This document shows, piece after piece, positions 50,970 to 59,325 of a DNA stretch of 64,000 bases. Numbering within the stretch: the first letter of the stretch is position 1; every line of letters starts with the position of its first letter. Location of the stretch: contig CAWKKJ010000008.1 of the NCBI GenBank assembly GCA_963850205.1, positions 930,001 through 994,000 of the forward strand, given 5' to 3'. Under the pieces are notes generated by a model, which did no database searches, was not told the DNA's origin, and saw only the letters and a list, made by a program, of their open reading frames with translations. The stretch comes from JACVRW01 sp963850205 (GTDB lineage Bacteria > Actinomycetota > Thermoleophilia > Solirubrobacterales > Thermoleophilaceae). Made by a program: the position numbers and the translations under genes.

Positions 50970-52050
50970 AGCGAAAGGCGCTGCCGCCGCCCTCGACCGG
51001 CTCCACCCAGATGCGCCCGCCGTGCGCCTCGACCAGCCGCCGGCACACGGCCAGGCCGATACCCAGCCCCTCGGCGCCGCTGTCCCCGCGCGAGAAGATG
51101 CCGAAGATCTCGGCCGCCCGGTCGCGGTCGACGCCCACGCCGTTGTCGGACACGGTGAGGATCCACTCGCGGGTGTCCGGGGCCGCCGCCAGCTCGATGC
51201 GCGGCGGGGCTTCGCCGCGGAACTTCAGCGCGTTCCCGATCAGGTTCTGGAGCACGCGCCGCAGCTGGCGGGGATCGCCCTCCACTTCGGGAAGCTCGCC
51301 GGCCACGAGCGTGGCGCCGGCCTCCTCGAAGCTCGCGCTCAGGTCCTCCGCGACCTCGGCGGCCAGCCGCTGCAGCGCGACCCGCTCGAGCCGCAGCTCT
51401 CCGACGCGGGCGTAGGCCAGTACCCCCTCGACGAGCTCCCGCGCGCGCTCGTTCGACTCCCGCAGCAGGCGCAGGGCTTCCGCCGGAGGCGGCGCGCCGG
51501 CGTTGCGCGCGATCAGGCTGATCAGCATCGCCATGTTGGAGAGCGGCTCGCGCAGGTCGTGGGCCACGACGTCGGCGTAACGCTGAAGCTCGCGCTCCAT
51601 CCGCCGCTGCTCGGTCACGTCCGTGAGGAAGACCATCAGGCCGTCGCCGAGGCGGACGGTCCGCTGCACGAAGGTCCCCAGCATGTAGCCGTCGCCGAAG
51701 GGGGTGTCGTAGGTGATCTCCTCGCTCCATGGCACGCCGGACTCGCACACCTGGACGTAGGCGTCGAAGGCACGGCTGTCTCGCATCGGCGGCAGGGCCT
51801 CCAGCAGCGTGTAGCGCTCCGGCGTCTCGGCGGGCAGCCGGAACGTGCGCAGCATCGAGAGGTTGCCGTACCCGAACGTGAAGTCCACGATGCTGCCGCC
51901 GGCATCCCTGATCGGCCAGAGGATCCCGACCGCCTCCGGGAAGCCCTCGAACAGCTCCCGAAACCCGGCCGCGCCCTGCTCGCCCAGCAGCGCGACGAGC
52001 CTCGTGTCCTCGCCCCAGGGCTCCGGCTCGAAGTCCGGCGGTGCGGCCAG
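50953..52050 (-). CDS. PAS-domain sensor histidine kinase, start codon unclear
   Basis: A soluble kinase of about 365 residues. An N-terminal PAS-like domain (LFEGFPEAVGILWPIRD; VDFTFGYGNLSMLRTF), a second sensor half (YMLGTFVQRTVRL), an H-box with VVAHDLREPLSNMAMLI, and HATPase motifs: N-box NLIGNALKFR, G1 VSDNGVGVD, G2 GIGLAVCRRLVEAHGG. No ATG/GTG/TTG exists in frame upstream of GTG 51888, yet the PAS coding extends to 52050. The only possible initiator is CTG 52050. The frame is continuous with the upstream rhomboid gene except for its TAG. Two readings are given as a finding. The output regulator is not adjacent. Confidence 0.78.
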   Translation of the reverse strand: MAAPPDFEPEPWGEDTRLVALLGEQGAAGFRELFEGFPEAVGILWPIRDAGGSIVDFTFGYGNLSMLRTFRLPAETPERYTLLEALPPMRDSRAFDAYVQVCESGVPWSEEITYDTPFGDGYMLGTFVQRTVRLGDGLMVFLTDVTEQRRMERELQRYADVVAHDLREPLSNMAMLISLIARNAGAPPPAEALRLLRESNERARELVEGVLAYARVGELRLERVALQRLAAEVAEDLSASFEEAGATLVAGELPEVEGDPRQLRRVLQNLIGNALKFRGEAPPRIELAAAPDTREWILTVSDNGVGVDRDRAAEIFGIFSRGDSGAEGLGIGLAVCRRLVEAHGGRIWVEPVEGGGSAFRFTLPR

Positions 52051-52053
52051 CGG

Positions 52054-52869
52054 CTAGCCCGCCACCGCGATCGCGCCCACCACCATCAGCGCGCCCAGCC
52101 CGGCGCAGAGCACGGCGGGAACCACGTCGGGCACGCGCACCCGGTCGCGCAGGTCGAACAGGAGCATGGCGCACACCACCCCTCCGATCAGCCCGCCCAC
52201 GTGCCCGCCGATCGAGATGTTTGTGCCGGGCAGGAACGTGATCAGCAGGTTGAGCCCGATCCAGATGCCCAGCCCGCTCTCCATGATCCCGATGCCCCGG
52301 TTGCGCAGCACGATCACCGCCGCTCCCATCAGGCCGAAGATCGCACCCGAGGCGCCCACGGTGGGGGCGTCCGGTTCGATCAGCAGGGCGCCGAACGAGC
52401 CCGCCAGCAGGGAGACGAAGTAGATGAGGGCGAAGCGCAGCCGTCCGATCGCCGGCTCCAGCATGGAGCCCAGGATGTACAGCGAGAGCATGTTGAAGAG
52501 CAGGTGGAAGAAGCCGGCGTGCAGGAAACCCGCGGTGAGGAGCCGGTAGTACTCCCCGTCGGCGACCGCAAAGCGGGACACCGAGCCCTCGGAGAGCAGC
52601 GTGCTGCCCCCGATCCCGCCCGTGGTCGCGCTCGCTCCTCCCAGCAGAGCCCCGAAGGCCACGGCGACGTTGATGCCGATCAGGATGTACGTGAGCATGG
52701 GCTGCTCGCCACCGGCCGGCATCGTGCGCACGTCCTGGCGCTGGCGGGCGCACTCGGGGCAGCGCATTCCCACCGAGGTGGGGGTCATGCAGTCCGGGCA
52801 GATGGGCCGCCCGCAGCTCGAGCAGCTCACCCCGGTCTCGCGATTCGGATGCCGGTAGCAGGTATCCAT
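52054..52869 (-). CDS. Rhomboid intramembrane serine protease with N-terminal zinc ribbon
   Basis: A 271-residue rhomboid (GlpG-like). Residues 1-45 hold a B-box-type zinc finger with Cys/His ligands (CYRHPNRETGVSCSSCGRPI, MRCPEC). Six helices follow, with the serine in GASGAIFG (Ser174), His223 in ISIGGHVGG and the conserved HAGFFHLLFNM loop. It cleaves membrane-embedded substrates. It shares its reading frame with the downstream kinase, separated only by the TAG at 52054-52056. Confidence 0.92.
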   Translation of the reverse strand: MDTCYRHPNRETGVSCSSCGRPICPDCMTPTSVGMRCPECARQRQDVRTMPAGGEQPMLTYILIGINVAVAFGALLGGASATTGGIGGSTLLSEGSVSRFAVADGEYYRLLTAGFLHAGFFHLLFNMLSLYILGSMLEPAIGRLRFALIYFVSLLAGSFGALLIEPDAPTVGASGAIFGLMGAAVIVLRNRGIGIMESGLGIWIGLNLLITFLPGTNISIGGHVGGLIGGVVCAMLLFDLRDRVRVPDVVPAVLCAGLGALMVVGAIAVAG

Positions 52870-52926
52870 GAGCGCAGCTGACAGTAGTGGAGCGCCGGCT
52901 CCCGGAAGCTCCGCTCAGGGGGGCGG

Positions 52927-53643
52927 CTACTGGAGGGTGACGTTCAGCAGCGGCTGCTCGGTGGGTGCCCGCGAGCCGCCCCGCGGCTCGCGCGTGACGA
53001 GCACGGCCTCGGCGCCGCTGAGGTCGTCGGGAAGGGCCACCGCCCCGCCGCCGTCGGCCCCCACCTCGAAGGTGGGCTGGGGCACGAACGTGCCGTCGCG
53101 CTGGACCCACGCCTGGTAGACCCGTTCGCCGCCGAGCGAGGGCATGCCCTGCAGGCGGAGGATGGCCCCGTTCTCGCCGTCGCCCTCGAGCATGACGTTC
53201 CCGCTGGCGGTTGGAAGGCGCTGGTCGTCCACGGTGGCCGCGAGGGTGCGCACCTGCTCGCCGTCGCCGCCGTCGAGCTGTGCCACTCCGAAGCCGGCAA
53301 GCAGGCCCACCGCGAGGGCGGCGCCTACAAGCGCAGGCCGGAGCAGGCCACTCGGCAGGAAACGCTCTCGCCAGGAGCGCCGCGGGGCCGGGGCGCCCGG
53401 CCGCTCGCGCGCCTCCTTGGCCACCACGTCCATCAGCGAGGTGCGCAGGCTGGCAGGCGGCTCGACCTGCTCCACCGAGCGCGGCAGCGCCTCGGCTGCG
53501 GGCCGCAGCTGCTCGACCTCGTCGCGGCATTGGGCGCAGGTCGCCATGTGGGCCTCGAAGGCCTGGCGCTCGAGGTCGGTGAGCGCCCCGAGCAGGAAGG
53601 CGCCGATGTCGTCGCGGTAGGCGGTGTGATCGCGGGTGCTCAT
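52927..53643 (-). CDS. Anti-sigma factor with zinc-binding domain (RskA family)
   Basis: A 238-residue membrane anti-sigma factor. The N-terminal ZAS motif HMATCAQCRDEV (about 32-44) binds the cognate ECF sigma. One transmembrane helix lies at about 103-122 (ALVGAALAVGLLAGFGVA). The external C-terminal domain matches the RskA fold (GERVYQAWVQRDGTFVPQPT). It overlaps the ECF sigma gene by 4 bp. Signals are probably sensed outside the cell and released by proteolysis. The rhomboid gene lies 57 bp downstream in the same orientation. Confidence 0.9.
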   Translation of the reverse strand: MSTRDHTAYRDDIGAFLLGALTDLERQAFEAHMATCAQCRDEVEQLRPAAEALPRSVEQVEPPASLRTSLMDVVAKEARERPGAPAPRRSWRERFLPSGLLRPALVGAALAVGLLAGFGVAQLDGGDGEQVRTLAATVDDQRLPTASGNVMLEGDGENGAILRLQGMPSLGGERVYQAWVQRDGTFVPQPTFEVGADGGGAVALPDDLSGAEAVLVTREPRGGSRAPTEQPLLNVTLQ

Positions 53644-54221
53644 GCGATCCCTCCCTGAGCGAGGCTCTCCGAAAGCTGCCTTCGCATCTTCTCGAGGCCG
53701 AGCCGCATCCGCCCCTTGATGGTGCCGATCGGCTCGTTCAGCAGGTCGGCTATCTGGCTGTGGGAGAAGCCGCCGAAGTAGGCCAGCTCGATGGTGCGCC
53801 GCTGGTCGTCCGGCAGGGTGTCGAGCGCGGTACGGATGTTGCGAGCCTCCTCGCGGCGGGCGACCTCGACGTCGGTCCGCTCCTTGGCCTCGTGGCGCTC
53901 CTCGATCCCCTCCATCGTCTCCCGCCGGCGGTCGTGGACCACGTTGCGGCGCAGCGCGTCGATCGCCCGGTTGTGCACGATGCCGAGCACCCAGGTGCGA
54001 ACGCTGCCCCTGGCCTGGTCGTAGCGCAGCCGGCTGCGCCAGATCGAGAGGAAGGCTTCTTGTGTGATGTCTTCTGCGGTCACGCGATTTCCCACCATCC
54101 GGTACGCGAGCGAGAAGGCGGCTCCGCCGTGGCGGTCGTAGACCAGCTCGAAGGCACGCGGGTTGCCGTCCTGGACGAGCTGCATCACCTCTTCGTCCGC
54201 GAGATTGCGGATGTCTGCCAT
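53640..54221 (-). CDS. ECF RNA polymerase sigma factor (SigK-like, partner of RskA)
   Basis: A 193-residue ECF sigma. Region 2 holds LVYDRHGGAAFSLAYRMVGN and EDITQEAFLSIWRS. Region 4 holds LPDDQRRTIELAYFGGFSHS and IADLLNEPIGTIKGRMRLGLEKM. The order sigma then zinc-binding RskA anti-sigma matches the SigK/RskA arrangement of actinobacteria. Expected to drive its own operon. A perfect inverted repeat GATCCGG-CCGGAA-CCGGATC lies at 54240-54259, just upstream of both divergent starts. Confidence 0.92.
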   Translation of the reverse strand: MADIRNLADEEVMQLVQDGNPRAFELVYDRHGGAAFSLAYRMVGNRVTAEDITQEAFLSIWRSRLRYDQARGSVRTWVLGIVHNRAIDALRRNVVHDRRRETMEGIEERHEAKERTDVEVARREEARNIRTALDTLPDDQRRTIELAYFGGFSHSQIADLLNEPIGTIKGRMRLGLEKMRRQLSESLAQGGIA

Positions 54222-54239
54222 GGCGTCAGGTTCCTACGG

Positions 54240-54259
54240 GATCCGGCCGGAACCGGATC
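54240..54259. promoter_or_regulatory. Inverted repeat between ECF sigma gene and membrane gene
   Basis: GATCCGG-CCGGAA-CCGGATC has 7-bp arms and a 6-bp spacer, 19 bp before the ECF start and 25 bp before the divergent ATG at 54285. It contains GGAACC, like an ECF -35 element, on the plus strand (54249-54254). Function is inferred from position. Confidence 0.45.
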
Positions 54260-54284
54260 ATCGCGGACCGGGTACATACGCGCC

Positions 54285-54754
54285 ATGCCCCGAGCGCACG
54301 CGCGGCGGACGTGGCCGGCCTACGCCGCCGCCGCGTGGGCGGTCCTCTTCGCCCTGGTCAGCCTGTTCTGGGGCCTGGGCGGAGAGTTCGGCTTCTACGT
54401 CGAGGAGGTCTGGACGACGAGCCCTCCACGGCGACGGTCAACTGGATCGCCCTCGGCCTGAAGCTGGCGGCGGCGGCCGTCGCCCTCGCGCTCGTGCGCC
54501 CCTGGGGTCGCGCGCTGCCGCGTCGCCTCCTGCTGGCCCTGGCCTGGCTTGCAGCCGGCGTCCTGATCCTGCACGTGGTGGCGGGGACGACCCAGACCGC
54601 CCTCGCCGCCGCGGGCGTCCTGGCGGTCGAGGGCACCTCGTACGAGGGCCACGTGGGCGAGTACGTCCTGTGGGAGGCGGTCTGGGAGCCCTTCTGGCTT
54701 CTCGGAGGCGTGCTGTTCGGGCTGGCCGCGCTGGCCGCCGCGCGTCGGCCTTGA
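54285..54754 (+). CDS. Small polytopic membrane protein (DUF3995-like), frameshifted in this sequence
   Basis: The N-terminal part is MPRAHARRTWPAYAAAAWAV then LFALVSLFWGLGG, and the C-terminal part (other frame) runs TVNWIALGLKLAAAAVALAL to the stop at 54754. The switch lies at about 54405-54420, where one base is missing. Restoring one gives 471 nt and 156 residues with four helices, a DUF3995-like pattern. Function unknown. A single-base loss is as likely a sequencing error as real decay. Confidence 0.6.
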
Positions 54755-54769
54755 CAGCGCCCGCAATGT

Positions 54770-54785
54770 TTGGTCAACTGTCCAA
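54770..54785. promoter_or_regulatory. Imperfect palindrome upstream of the selenium-binding-protein gene
   Basis: TTGGTCAACTGTCCAA matches its own reverse complement at 12 of 16 positions (TTGGnCAnnTGnCCAA). It lies 39 bp before the ATG at 54825. A TetR gene is the third gene of the following unit, so this is its likely operator (inference). Confidence 0.55.
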
Positions 54786-54824
54786 TACAGGTGACTAAAC
54801 TGCCGAGCGCCAGGAGGAACCACC

Positions 54825-56186
54825 ATGGCTGATCAGCTTCACGACCAGGGAGAGCCCGCCCCCTCGTTTCACGCCTCGCCCGCCGAGGCGACCGGGGCGC
54901 CGGCCGAGAGGTTTCTCTACCTGGCCTGCCTGCACGAGGGCACCGACGTCGAGGAGCCCGACTTCCTGGCGGTGGTGGACGCCGACCCGGACTCGAGCAC
55001 CCACGGCACGATCGTGCACGAGACGCCGATGCCGAATGTGGGCGACGAGCTGCATCACTTCGGCTGGAACCGCTGCAGCTCGGCCTGCCACGGACCCGAC
55101 CGCTCCCACCTCATCGTGCCCGGCTTTCGCTCGTCGCGCATCCACATACTCGATGTGGCCTCCGATCCGCAGCGGCCCCGGATCGAGAAGGTGATCGAGC
55201 CCGAGGAGCTGGCCGAGAAGACGGGCTATACCCGCCCCCACACCGTCCACTGCATGCCGGGGGACAACGTGGTCATCAGCATGCTCGGCGACAAGGACGG
55301 CGCCGGCTCGGGCGGGTTCGCCTGTCTCGACGCTCGCAGCTTCGAGGTCAAGGGGCGTTGGGAGAACGGCGGGTCCAAGCCCCCGCTCAACTACGACTTC
55401 TGGTACCAGCCGCGCAAGAACGTGCTGATCTCGTCGGAGTTCGGCGAGCCCAACGCCTACGAGGGCGGCTTCGACCCGGCCGACGTGCCCGCCGGCCGCT
55501 ACGGGCAGCGGCTGCACTTCTGGGATCTGGCCGAGCGCAGGCTCGAGCAGACCCTCGATCTCGGCGAGGCCGGGCTGATCCCGCTCGAGGTGCGCTGGCT
55601 TCACGACCCCGACGCCGAGGAGGGCTTCGTCGGCGCGGCGCTCTCCAGCAACATGTTCCGCTTTCACCGCTCGAACGGCTCCTATGCCGCGGAGCCCGTG
55701 ATCGACGTCGAGAACGAGGAGCTCGAGGGCTGGCCGCTGCCCGGCGGCGTGCCCGGATTGATCACCGACCTGGTCCTCTCGATGGACGACCGCTTCCTCT
55801 ACTTCTCGAACTGGCTTCACGGCGACCTGCGCCAGTACGACGTCTCCGACCCGTCGAACCCGAAGCTGACCGGGCAGCTCTGGCTGGGCGGCCTGTTGGG
55901 CCGAGACGGTGACGCGGGCCGCGAGCTCAACGGGGGACCGCAGATGATCCAGCTGTCGCTCGACGGCCGGCGCCTGTACGTCACCAACTCGCTCTACTCG
56001 ACCTGGGACAACCAGTTCTATCCCGAGCTCCGGTCCTGGATGCTCAAGGTGGACTGCGATCCCGCGGGCGGGATGAGCGTGGACCCGGGCTTCTTCGTCG
56101 ACTTCCACGAGCGGGCCGGCGGACCGGCGCGCGCTCACGAGGTGCGCCTCGAGGGCGGCGACTGCACCACGGAGATCTTCCAGTGA
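54825..56186 (+). CDS. Selenium-binding protein (SBP56) / methanethiol oxidase homologue
   Basis: A 453-residue seven-bladed beta-propeller of the SBP56 family, whose human and bacterial members oxidise methanethiol to formaldehyde, sulfide and peroxide. Conserved blocks: HHFGWNRCSSACHG, SHLIVPGFRSSRIHILDV, PHTVHCMPGDNVVISMLGD, NYDFWYQPRKNVLISSEFGE and DLRQYDVSDPSNPKLTGQ. The Cys-containing WNRCSSAC segment corresponds to the family's WNxCSSC. RBS AGGAGG lies before ATG 54825. First gene of a four-gene unit. Physiological substrate here is inferred from the family. Confidence 0.88.
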   Translation: MADQLHDQGEPAPSFHASPAEATGAPAERFLYLACLHEGTDVEEPDFLAVVDADPDSSTHGTIVHETPMPNVGDELHHFGWNRCSSACHGPDRSHLIVPGFRSSRIHILDVASDPQRPRIEKVIEPEELAEKTGYTRPHTVHCMPGDNVVISMLGDKDGAGSGGFACLDARSFEVKGRWENGGSKPPLNYDFWYQPRKNVLISSEFGEPNAYEGGFDPADVPAGRYGQRLHFWDLAERRLEQTLDLGEAGLIPLEVRWLHDPDAEEGFVGAALSSNMFRFHRSNGSYAAEPVIDVENEELEGWPLPGGVPGLITDLVLSMDDRFLYFSNWLHGDLRQYDVSDPSNPKLTGQLWLGGLLGRDGDAGRELNGGPQMIQLSLDGRRLYVTNSLYSTWDNQFYPELRSWMLKVDCDPAGGMSVDPGFFVDFHERAGGPARAHEVRLEGGDCTTEIFQ

Positions 56187-56191
56187 TCCCC

Positions 56192-56317
56192 ATGGCTCAC
56201 CACGCGGGCGAGCAGCTGGTGCTGACGGCGGCGCTCGGCAGCGGGCTGCTGTCCGCCGCCGCGCTCATGTTGCGGGTCCGTCTGTCGGAGATGGCGCGCC
56301 GCCGGCGCCGCCGGTGA
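56192..56317 (+). CDS. 41-residue membrane microprotein
   Basis: ATG 56192 begins a 41-residue frame (MAHHAGEQLVLTAALGSGLL, then SAAALMLRVRLSEM and an RRRRR end). It has one hydrophobic helix of about 18-20 residues, flanked by two His at the N-terminus and a strongly basic C-terminus, so a single-span protein with the tail inside is expected. The TGA overlaps the next GTG (GTGA at 56314-56317), and it starts 5 bp after the selenium-binding-protein stop. This coupling, not homology, argues that it is real. Confidence 0.6.
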   Translation: MAHHAGEQLVLTAALGSGLLSAAALMLRVRLSEMARRRRRR

Positions 56318-56922
56318 CCGTCGCACCCCAGCCCAGCCCGCGGACCGACACGGAGGAGGCGTTCCTGGACGCGGCGGAGCGTCTCCTCATCGAGGTCGGC
56401 TATGCCGGCATCAGCACCCGGCGGGTGGCCGAGGAGGCGGGCGCCAACCACGGCCTCGTCCACTACTACTTCGGCTCGATGGAGAACCTGTTCGTGCGCG
56501 TGCTCGAGCGGTTCACCGAGCGGCTGATCTCCCGCCAGCGGGCGATGTACGCCCGCGACGTGCCCTTCATCGAGAAGTGGCGGGCCGCGATGGGCTTCCT
56601 GGAGGAGGACCTGGCCGCCGGCTATCCCAAGGTGTGGCTCGAGCTGCAGGCGCTGGGCTGGAACCGGCCCGACATCCGCGAGCGCGTGGCCGGCGTGAGC
56701 GACGAGTGGCGCAGCGTGCTCTCCGAGGCGTTCGCGGGCGCCGTCGGCGAGTACGGGCTTGACCGGGAGGGGTTCTCGCTCGAGGCCTGGGTCACGCTGG
56801 TCTACACCTTCAACCTGGGCATCGAGGTGGACCGGCTGTCGGGCACCGACAGCGGGCACCGCGAGCTGATCCAGGCGATCGATCGCTGGCTCGAAGCACG
56901 CGAGGAGGCGAGCAGGTCATGA
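56314..56922 (+). CDS. TetR-family regulator of the SBP56 cluster
   Basis: A 202-residue TetR protein from GTG 56314, coupled to the microprotein gene. Helix-turn-helix at about 12-58 (AFLDAAERLLIEVGYAGIST then RRVAEEAGANHGLVHYYFGS). The C-terminal domain is helical. It overlaps the next gene by 4 bp. As a member of the unit it probably represses the TTGGnCAnnTGnCCAA site upstream of 54825. The ligand is not known. Confidence 0.88.
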   Translation: MTVAPQPSPRTDTEEAFLDAAERLLIEVGYAGISTRRVAEEAGANHGLVHYYFGSMENLFVRVLERFTERLISRQRAMYARDVPFIEKWRAAMGFLEEDLAAGYPKVWLELQALGWNRPDIRERVAGVSDEWRSVLSEAFAGAVGEYGLDREGFSLEAWVTLVYTFNLGIEVDRLSGTDSGHRELIQAIDRWLEAREEASRS

Positions 56923-59060
56923 CCACCACGGTCGAGCTGCCGGAAGGCACGAGGGTCGAGCAGTCCCGCGCCCGCTACCCGGACAGCGAAGGCTACGTCG
57001 AACGCTCCGGCGTGCGCAGCTTCTACGAGGTCTACGGGGACGGCGAGCAGACGATCCTGCTCCTGCCCACCTGGTCGCTCATCCATTCGCGCCACTGGAA
57101 GGCGCAGATCCCCTACCTGGCGCGCCACTTCCGGGTCGTCACCTTCGACGGGCGGGGAAACGGCCGCTCCGACCGCCCGCACGGCGCCGAGGCCTACGTC
57201 GCCCAGGAGTTCGCGGCCGACGCGCTCGCCGTCATGGATGCCACCGGCACCGACAGCGCGTTGCTGGTGGCCCTATCCCGCGGCACGCACTGGGCCACGC
57301 TCCTGGCCGCCGACCATCCGGAGCGGGTCGACGGCGTGGTCTACATCGCCTCCGCCGTTCCCCACGCCGCGGCCTCCGCCGAGCGCGCGGCCTTCGGCTT
57401 TGACGCCGAGCTGGACACCGTGGATGGCTGGGCGAAGTTCAACCGTCACTATTGGCTGCGGGACTACCGCGGCTTCCTCGAGTTCTTCTTCAGAAGGGCC
57501 TTGACCGAGCCGCACTCCACCAAGCAGATCGAGGACTGCGTCGGCTGGGGCCTCGACACCGACCCGGAGACGCTGATCGACACGCAGTACGCCGCGGGGC
57601 GCCTCGAGCTCGAAGAGTTCCGCGAGATCGCGGCGCGCGTTCGGTGCCCGGTGCTCGTAATCCACGGCGACGAGGATGCCGTTCGGCCGCACGCCCAGGC
57701 GGCCGCCTTCGCCGAGGAGATCGGCGGCGAGCTGGTGACCCTGGAGGGCTCCGGACACTTCCCGCACGCCCGCGACCCGGTGAAGGTCAACCTCCTGCTA
57801 CGTGATTTCGCCGCGCCGCCACGGCCGGCTGCGCAGAGCTGGATCCGCGGGCGCCACCGCAGGCGACGGGCGCTGTATGTCTGCTCACCGATAGGGCTCG
57901 GCCATGCCCAGCGCGACGTCGCGATCGCGAAGGAGCTGCGGCGGCGGGTGCCGGACCTGGAGATCGACTGGCTGGCGCAGAATCCGGTGACGCGGGTGCT
58001 CGAGGCCGAGCGCGAGCGGGTGCACCCGCTCAGCTCCGAGCTGGCCAACGAGTCGCGTCACTTCGAATCGGAGTCGGCCGAGCACGACCTGCACTGCTTC
58101 CAGGCCTGGCGCCGGATGGACGAGATCCTGGTCGCCAACTTCATGGTCTTCCACGACCTGGTCCGCGAGGAGAGCTACGACCTCTGGATCGGCGACGAGG
58201 CCTGGGAGGTCGACTACTACCTCCACGAGAACCCGGAGGCAAAGCGCGCGGCCTACGTGTGGCTCACCGACTTCGTCGGCTGGCTGCCGATGGAGGACGG
58301 CGGCGGCCACGAACAGCACCTGACCGCCGACTACAACGCGGAGATGATCGAGCACATCGCGCGCTACCCGCGGGTGCGCGACCAGGCCCTGTTCGTCGGC
58401 AACCGCGACGATGTGGTTCCGGACTCGTTCGGCGCCGGCCTGCCGCAGATCTCCGACTGGACCGACCAGCACTTCGACTTCGTCGGCTACGTCCAGGGCT
58501 TCGATCCGGCGGAGTTCCGCGACCGCGAGCGGCTGCGTGCCGAGCTCGGCTACAGCGAGGACGAGCGCGTGTGCATCGTCACCGTGGGCGGCTCGGGCGT
58601 GGGCGGCGATCTCCTGCGCCGGGTCACGGCCGCTTTCGGTGCGGCGAGGCAGCTCGTGCCCAACCTGCGCATGGTCGTGGTCTGCGGCCCCAGGATCGAC
58701 CCCGCCTCGATTCCGGCGGCGGAGGGCCTCGAGGTCCGCCCCTACGTGCACAACCTCTACCGCCACCTCGCCGCGTGCGACCTCGCCGTCGTTCAGGGAG
58801 GGCTCACCACGGCGATGGAGCTGACCGCCAACGGCCGTCCGTTCCTCTACTTCCCGCTGAGGCACCACTTCGAGCAGAACTTCCACGTCCACCATCGGCT
58901 CTGCCGCTACGGGTCCGGACGGCGGATGGAATTCGAGGACTCCACCCCGGACGTGATCGCGCAGGCGATCGCCGAGGAGATCGGCCGCGAGGTCGACTAT
59001 CGCCCGGTGGAGACCGACGGCGCGGCGCGGGCGGCGGACCGTATCGCCGAGCTGCTGTAG
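56919..59060 (+). CDS. Fusion of alpha/beta hydrolase and GT28-like glycosyltransferase
   Basis: A 713-residue two-domain protein. Residues about 25-300 are an alpha/beta hydrolase (ILLLPTWSLIHSRHWKAQIP; FDGRGNGRSDRP) with nucleophile Ser120 in ALSRG (G-x-S-x-G altered at the first position), Asp in HGDEDAVRP and His in GSGHFPHARDP. From about 318 a GT-B glycosyltransferase begins: YVCSPIGLGHAQRDVAIAKE, VTVGGSGVGGDLLRR and VVQGGLTTAMELTANGRPFL, as in GT28/MurG-type sugar-nucleotide enzymes. ATG 56919 overlaps the TetR stop by 4 bp. No signal peptide: a cytoplasmic enzyme, perhaps membrane-associated. Substrate unknown. Confidence 0.8.
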   Translation: MTTTVELPEGTRVEQSRARYPDSEGYVERSGVRSFYEVYGDGEQTILLLPTWSLIHSRHWKAQIPYLARHFRVVTFDGRGNGRSDRPHGAEAYVAQEFAADALAVMDATGTDSALLVALSRGTHWATLLAADHPERVDGVVYIASAVPHAAASAERAAFGFDAELDTVDGWAKFNRHYWLRDYRGFLEFFFRRALTEPHSTKQIEDCVGWGLDTDPETLIDTQYAAGRLELEEFREIAARVRCPVLVIHGDEDAVRPHAQAAAFAEEIGGELVTLEGSGHFPHARDPVKVNLLLRDFAAPPRPAAQSWIRGRHRRRRALYVCSPIGLGHAQRDVAIAKELRRRVPDLEIDWLAQNPVTRVLEAERERVHPLSSELANESRHFESESAEHDLHCFQAWRRMDEILVANFMVFHDLVREESYDLWIGDEAWEVDYYLHENPEAKRAAYVWLTDFVGWLPMEDGGGHEQHLTADYNAEMIEHIARYPRVRDQALFVGNRDDVVPDSFGAGLPQISDWTDQHFDFVGYVQGFDPAEFRDRERLRAELGYSEDERVCIVTVGGSGVGGDLLRRVTAAFGAARQLVPNLRMVVVCGPRIDPASIPAAEGLEVRPYVHNLYRHLAACDLAVVQGGLTTAMELTANGRPFLYFPLRHHFEQNFHVHHRLCRYGSGRRMEFEDSTPDVIAQAIAEEIGREVDYRPVETDGAARAADRIAELL

Positions 59061-59126
59061 GGCCGGGAACGGCGGCGGGGTAGGGGTGGCGACCGGAAAG
59101 CTCAGGCGGCCCGGGCCGAGCCCCGG

Positions 59127-59175
59127 CGTCCTTGGTTCGTTGGTGTCCTGTATGGCGACTAAGGAACCACGGACG
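59127..59175. other. Inverted repeat in the 265-bp gap after the fusion gene
   Basis: CGTCCTTGGTTC (59127-59138) and GAACCACGGACG (59164-59175) pair with one mismatch around a 25-nt loop. Position after the stop at 59060 suggests a terminator or a processed 3' end. The rest of 59061-59325 holds no convincing gene or promoter. Confidence 0.45.
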
Positions 59176-59325
59176 CTCGAGAGACCGACAGCGCCGCGAC
59201 CGATGTAACAGCTGCGCCACAGAAGTCATCGCCGACCGTTGAGGTTAAGGCTCCGGACCGACCCCCTTACCAGCCGCCGTAAGCGCCCCGACACTCCACG
59301 GGCGCCGAGCGGAACCGGCAGCGCG

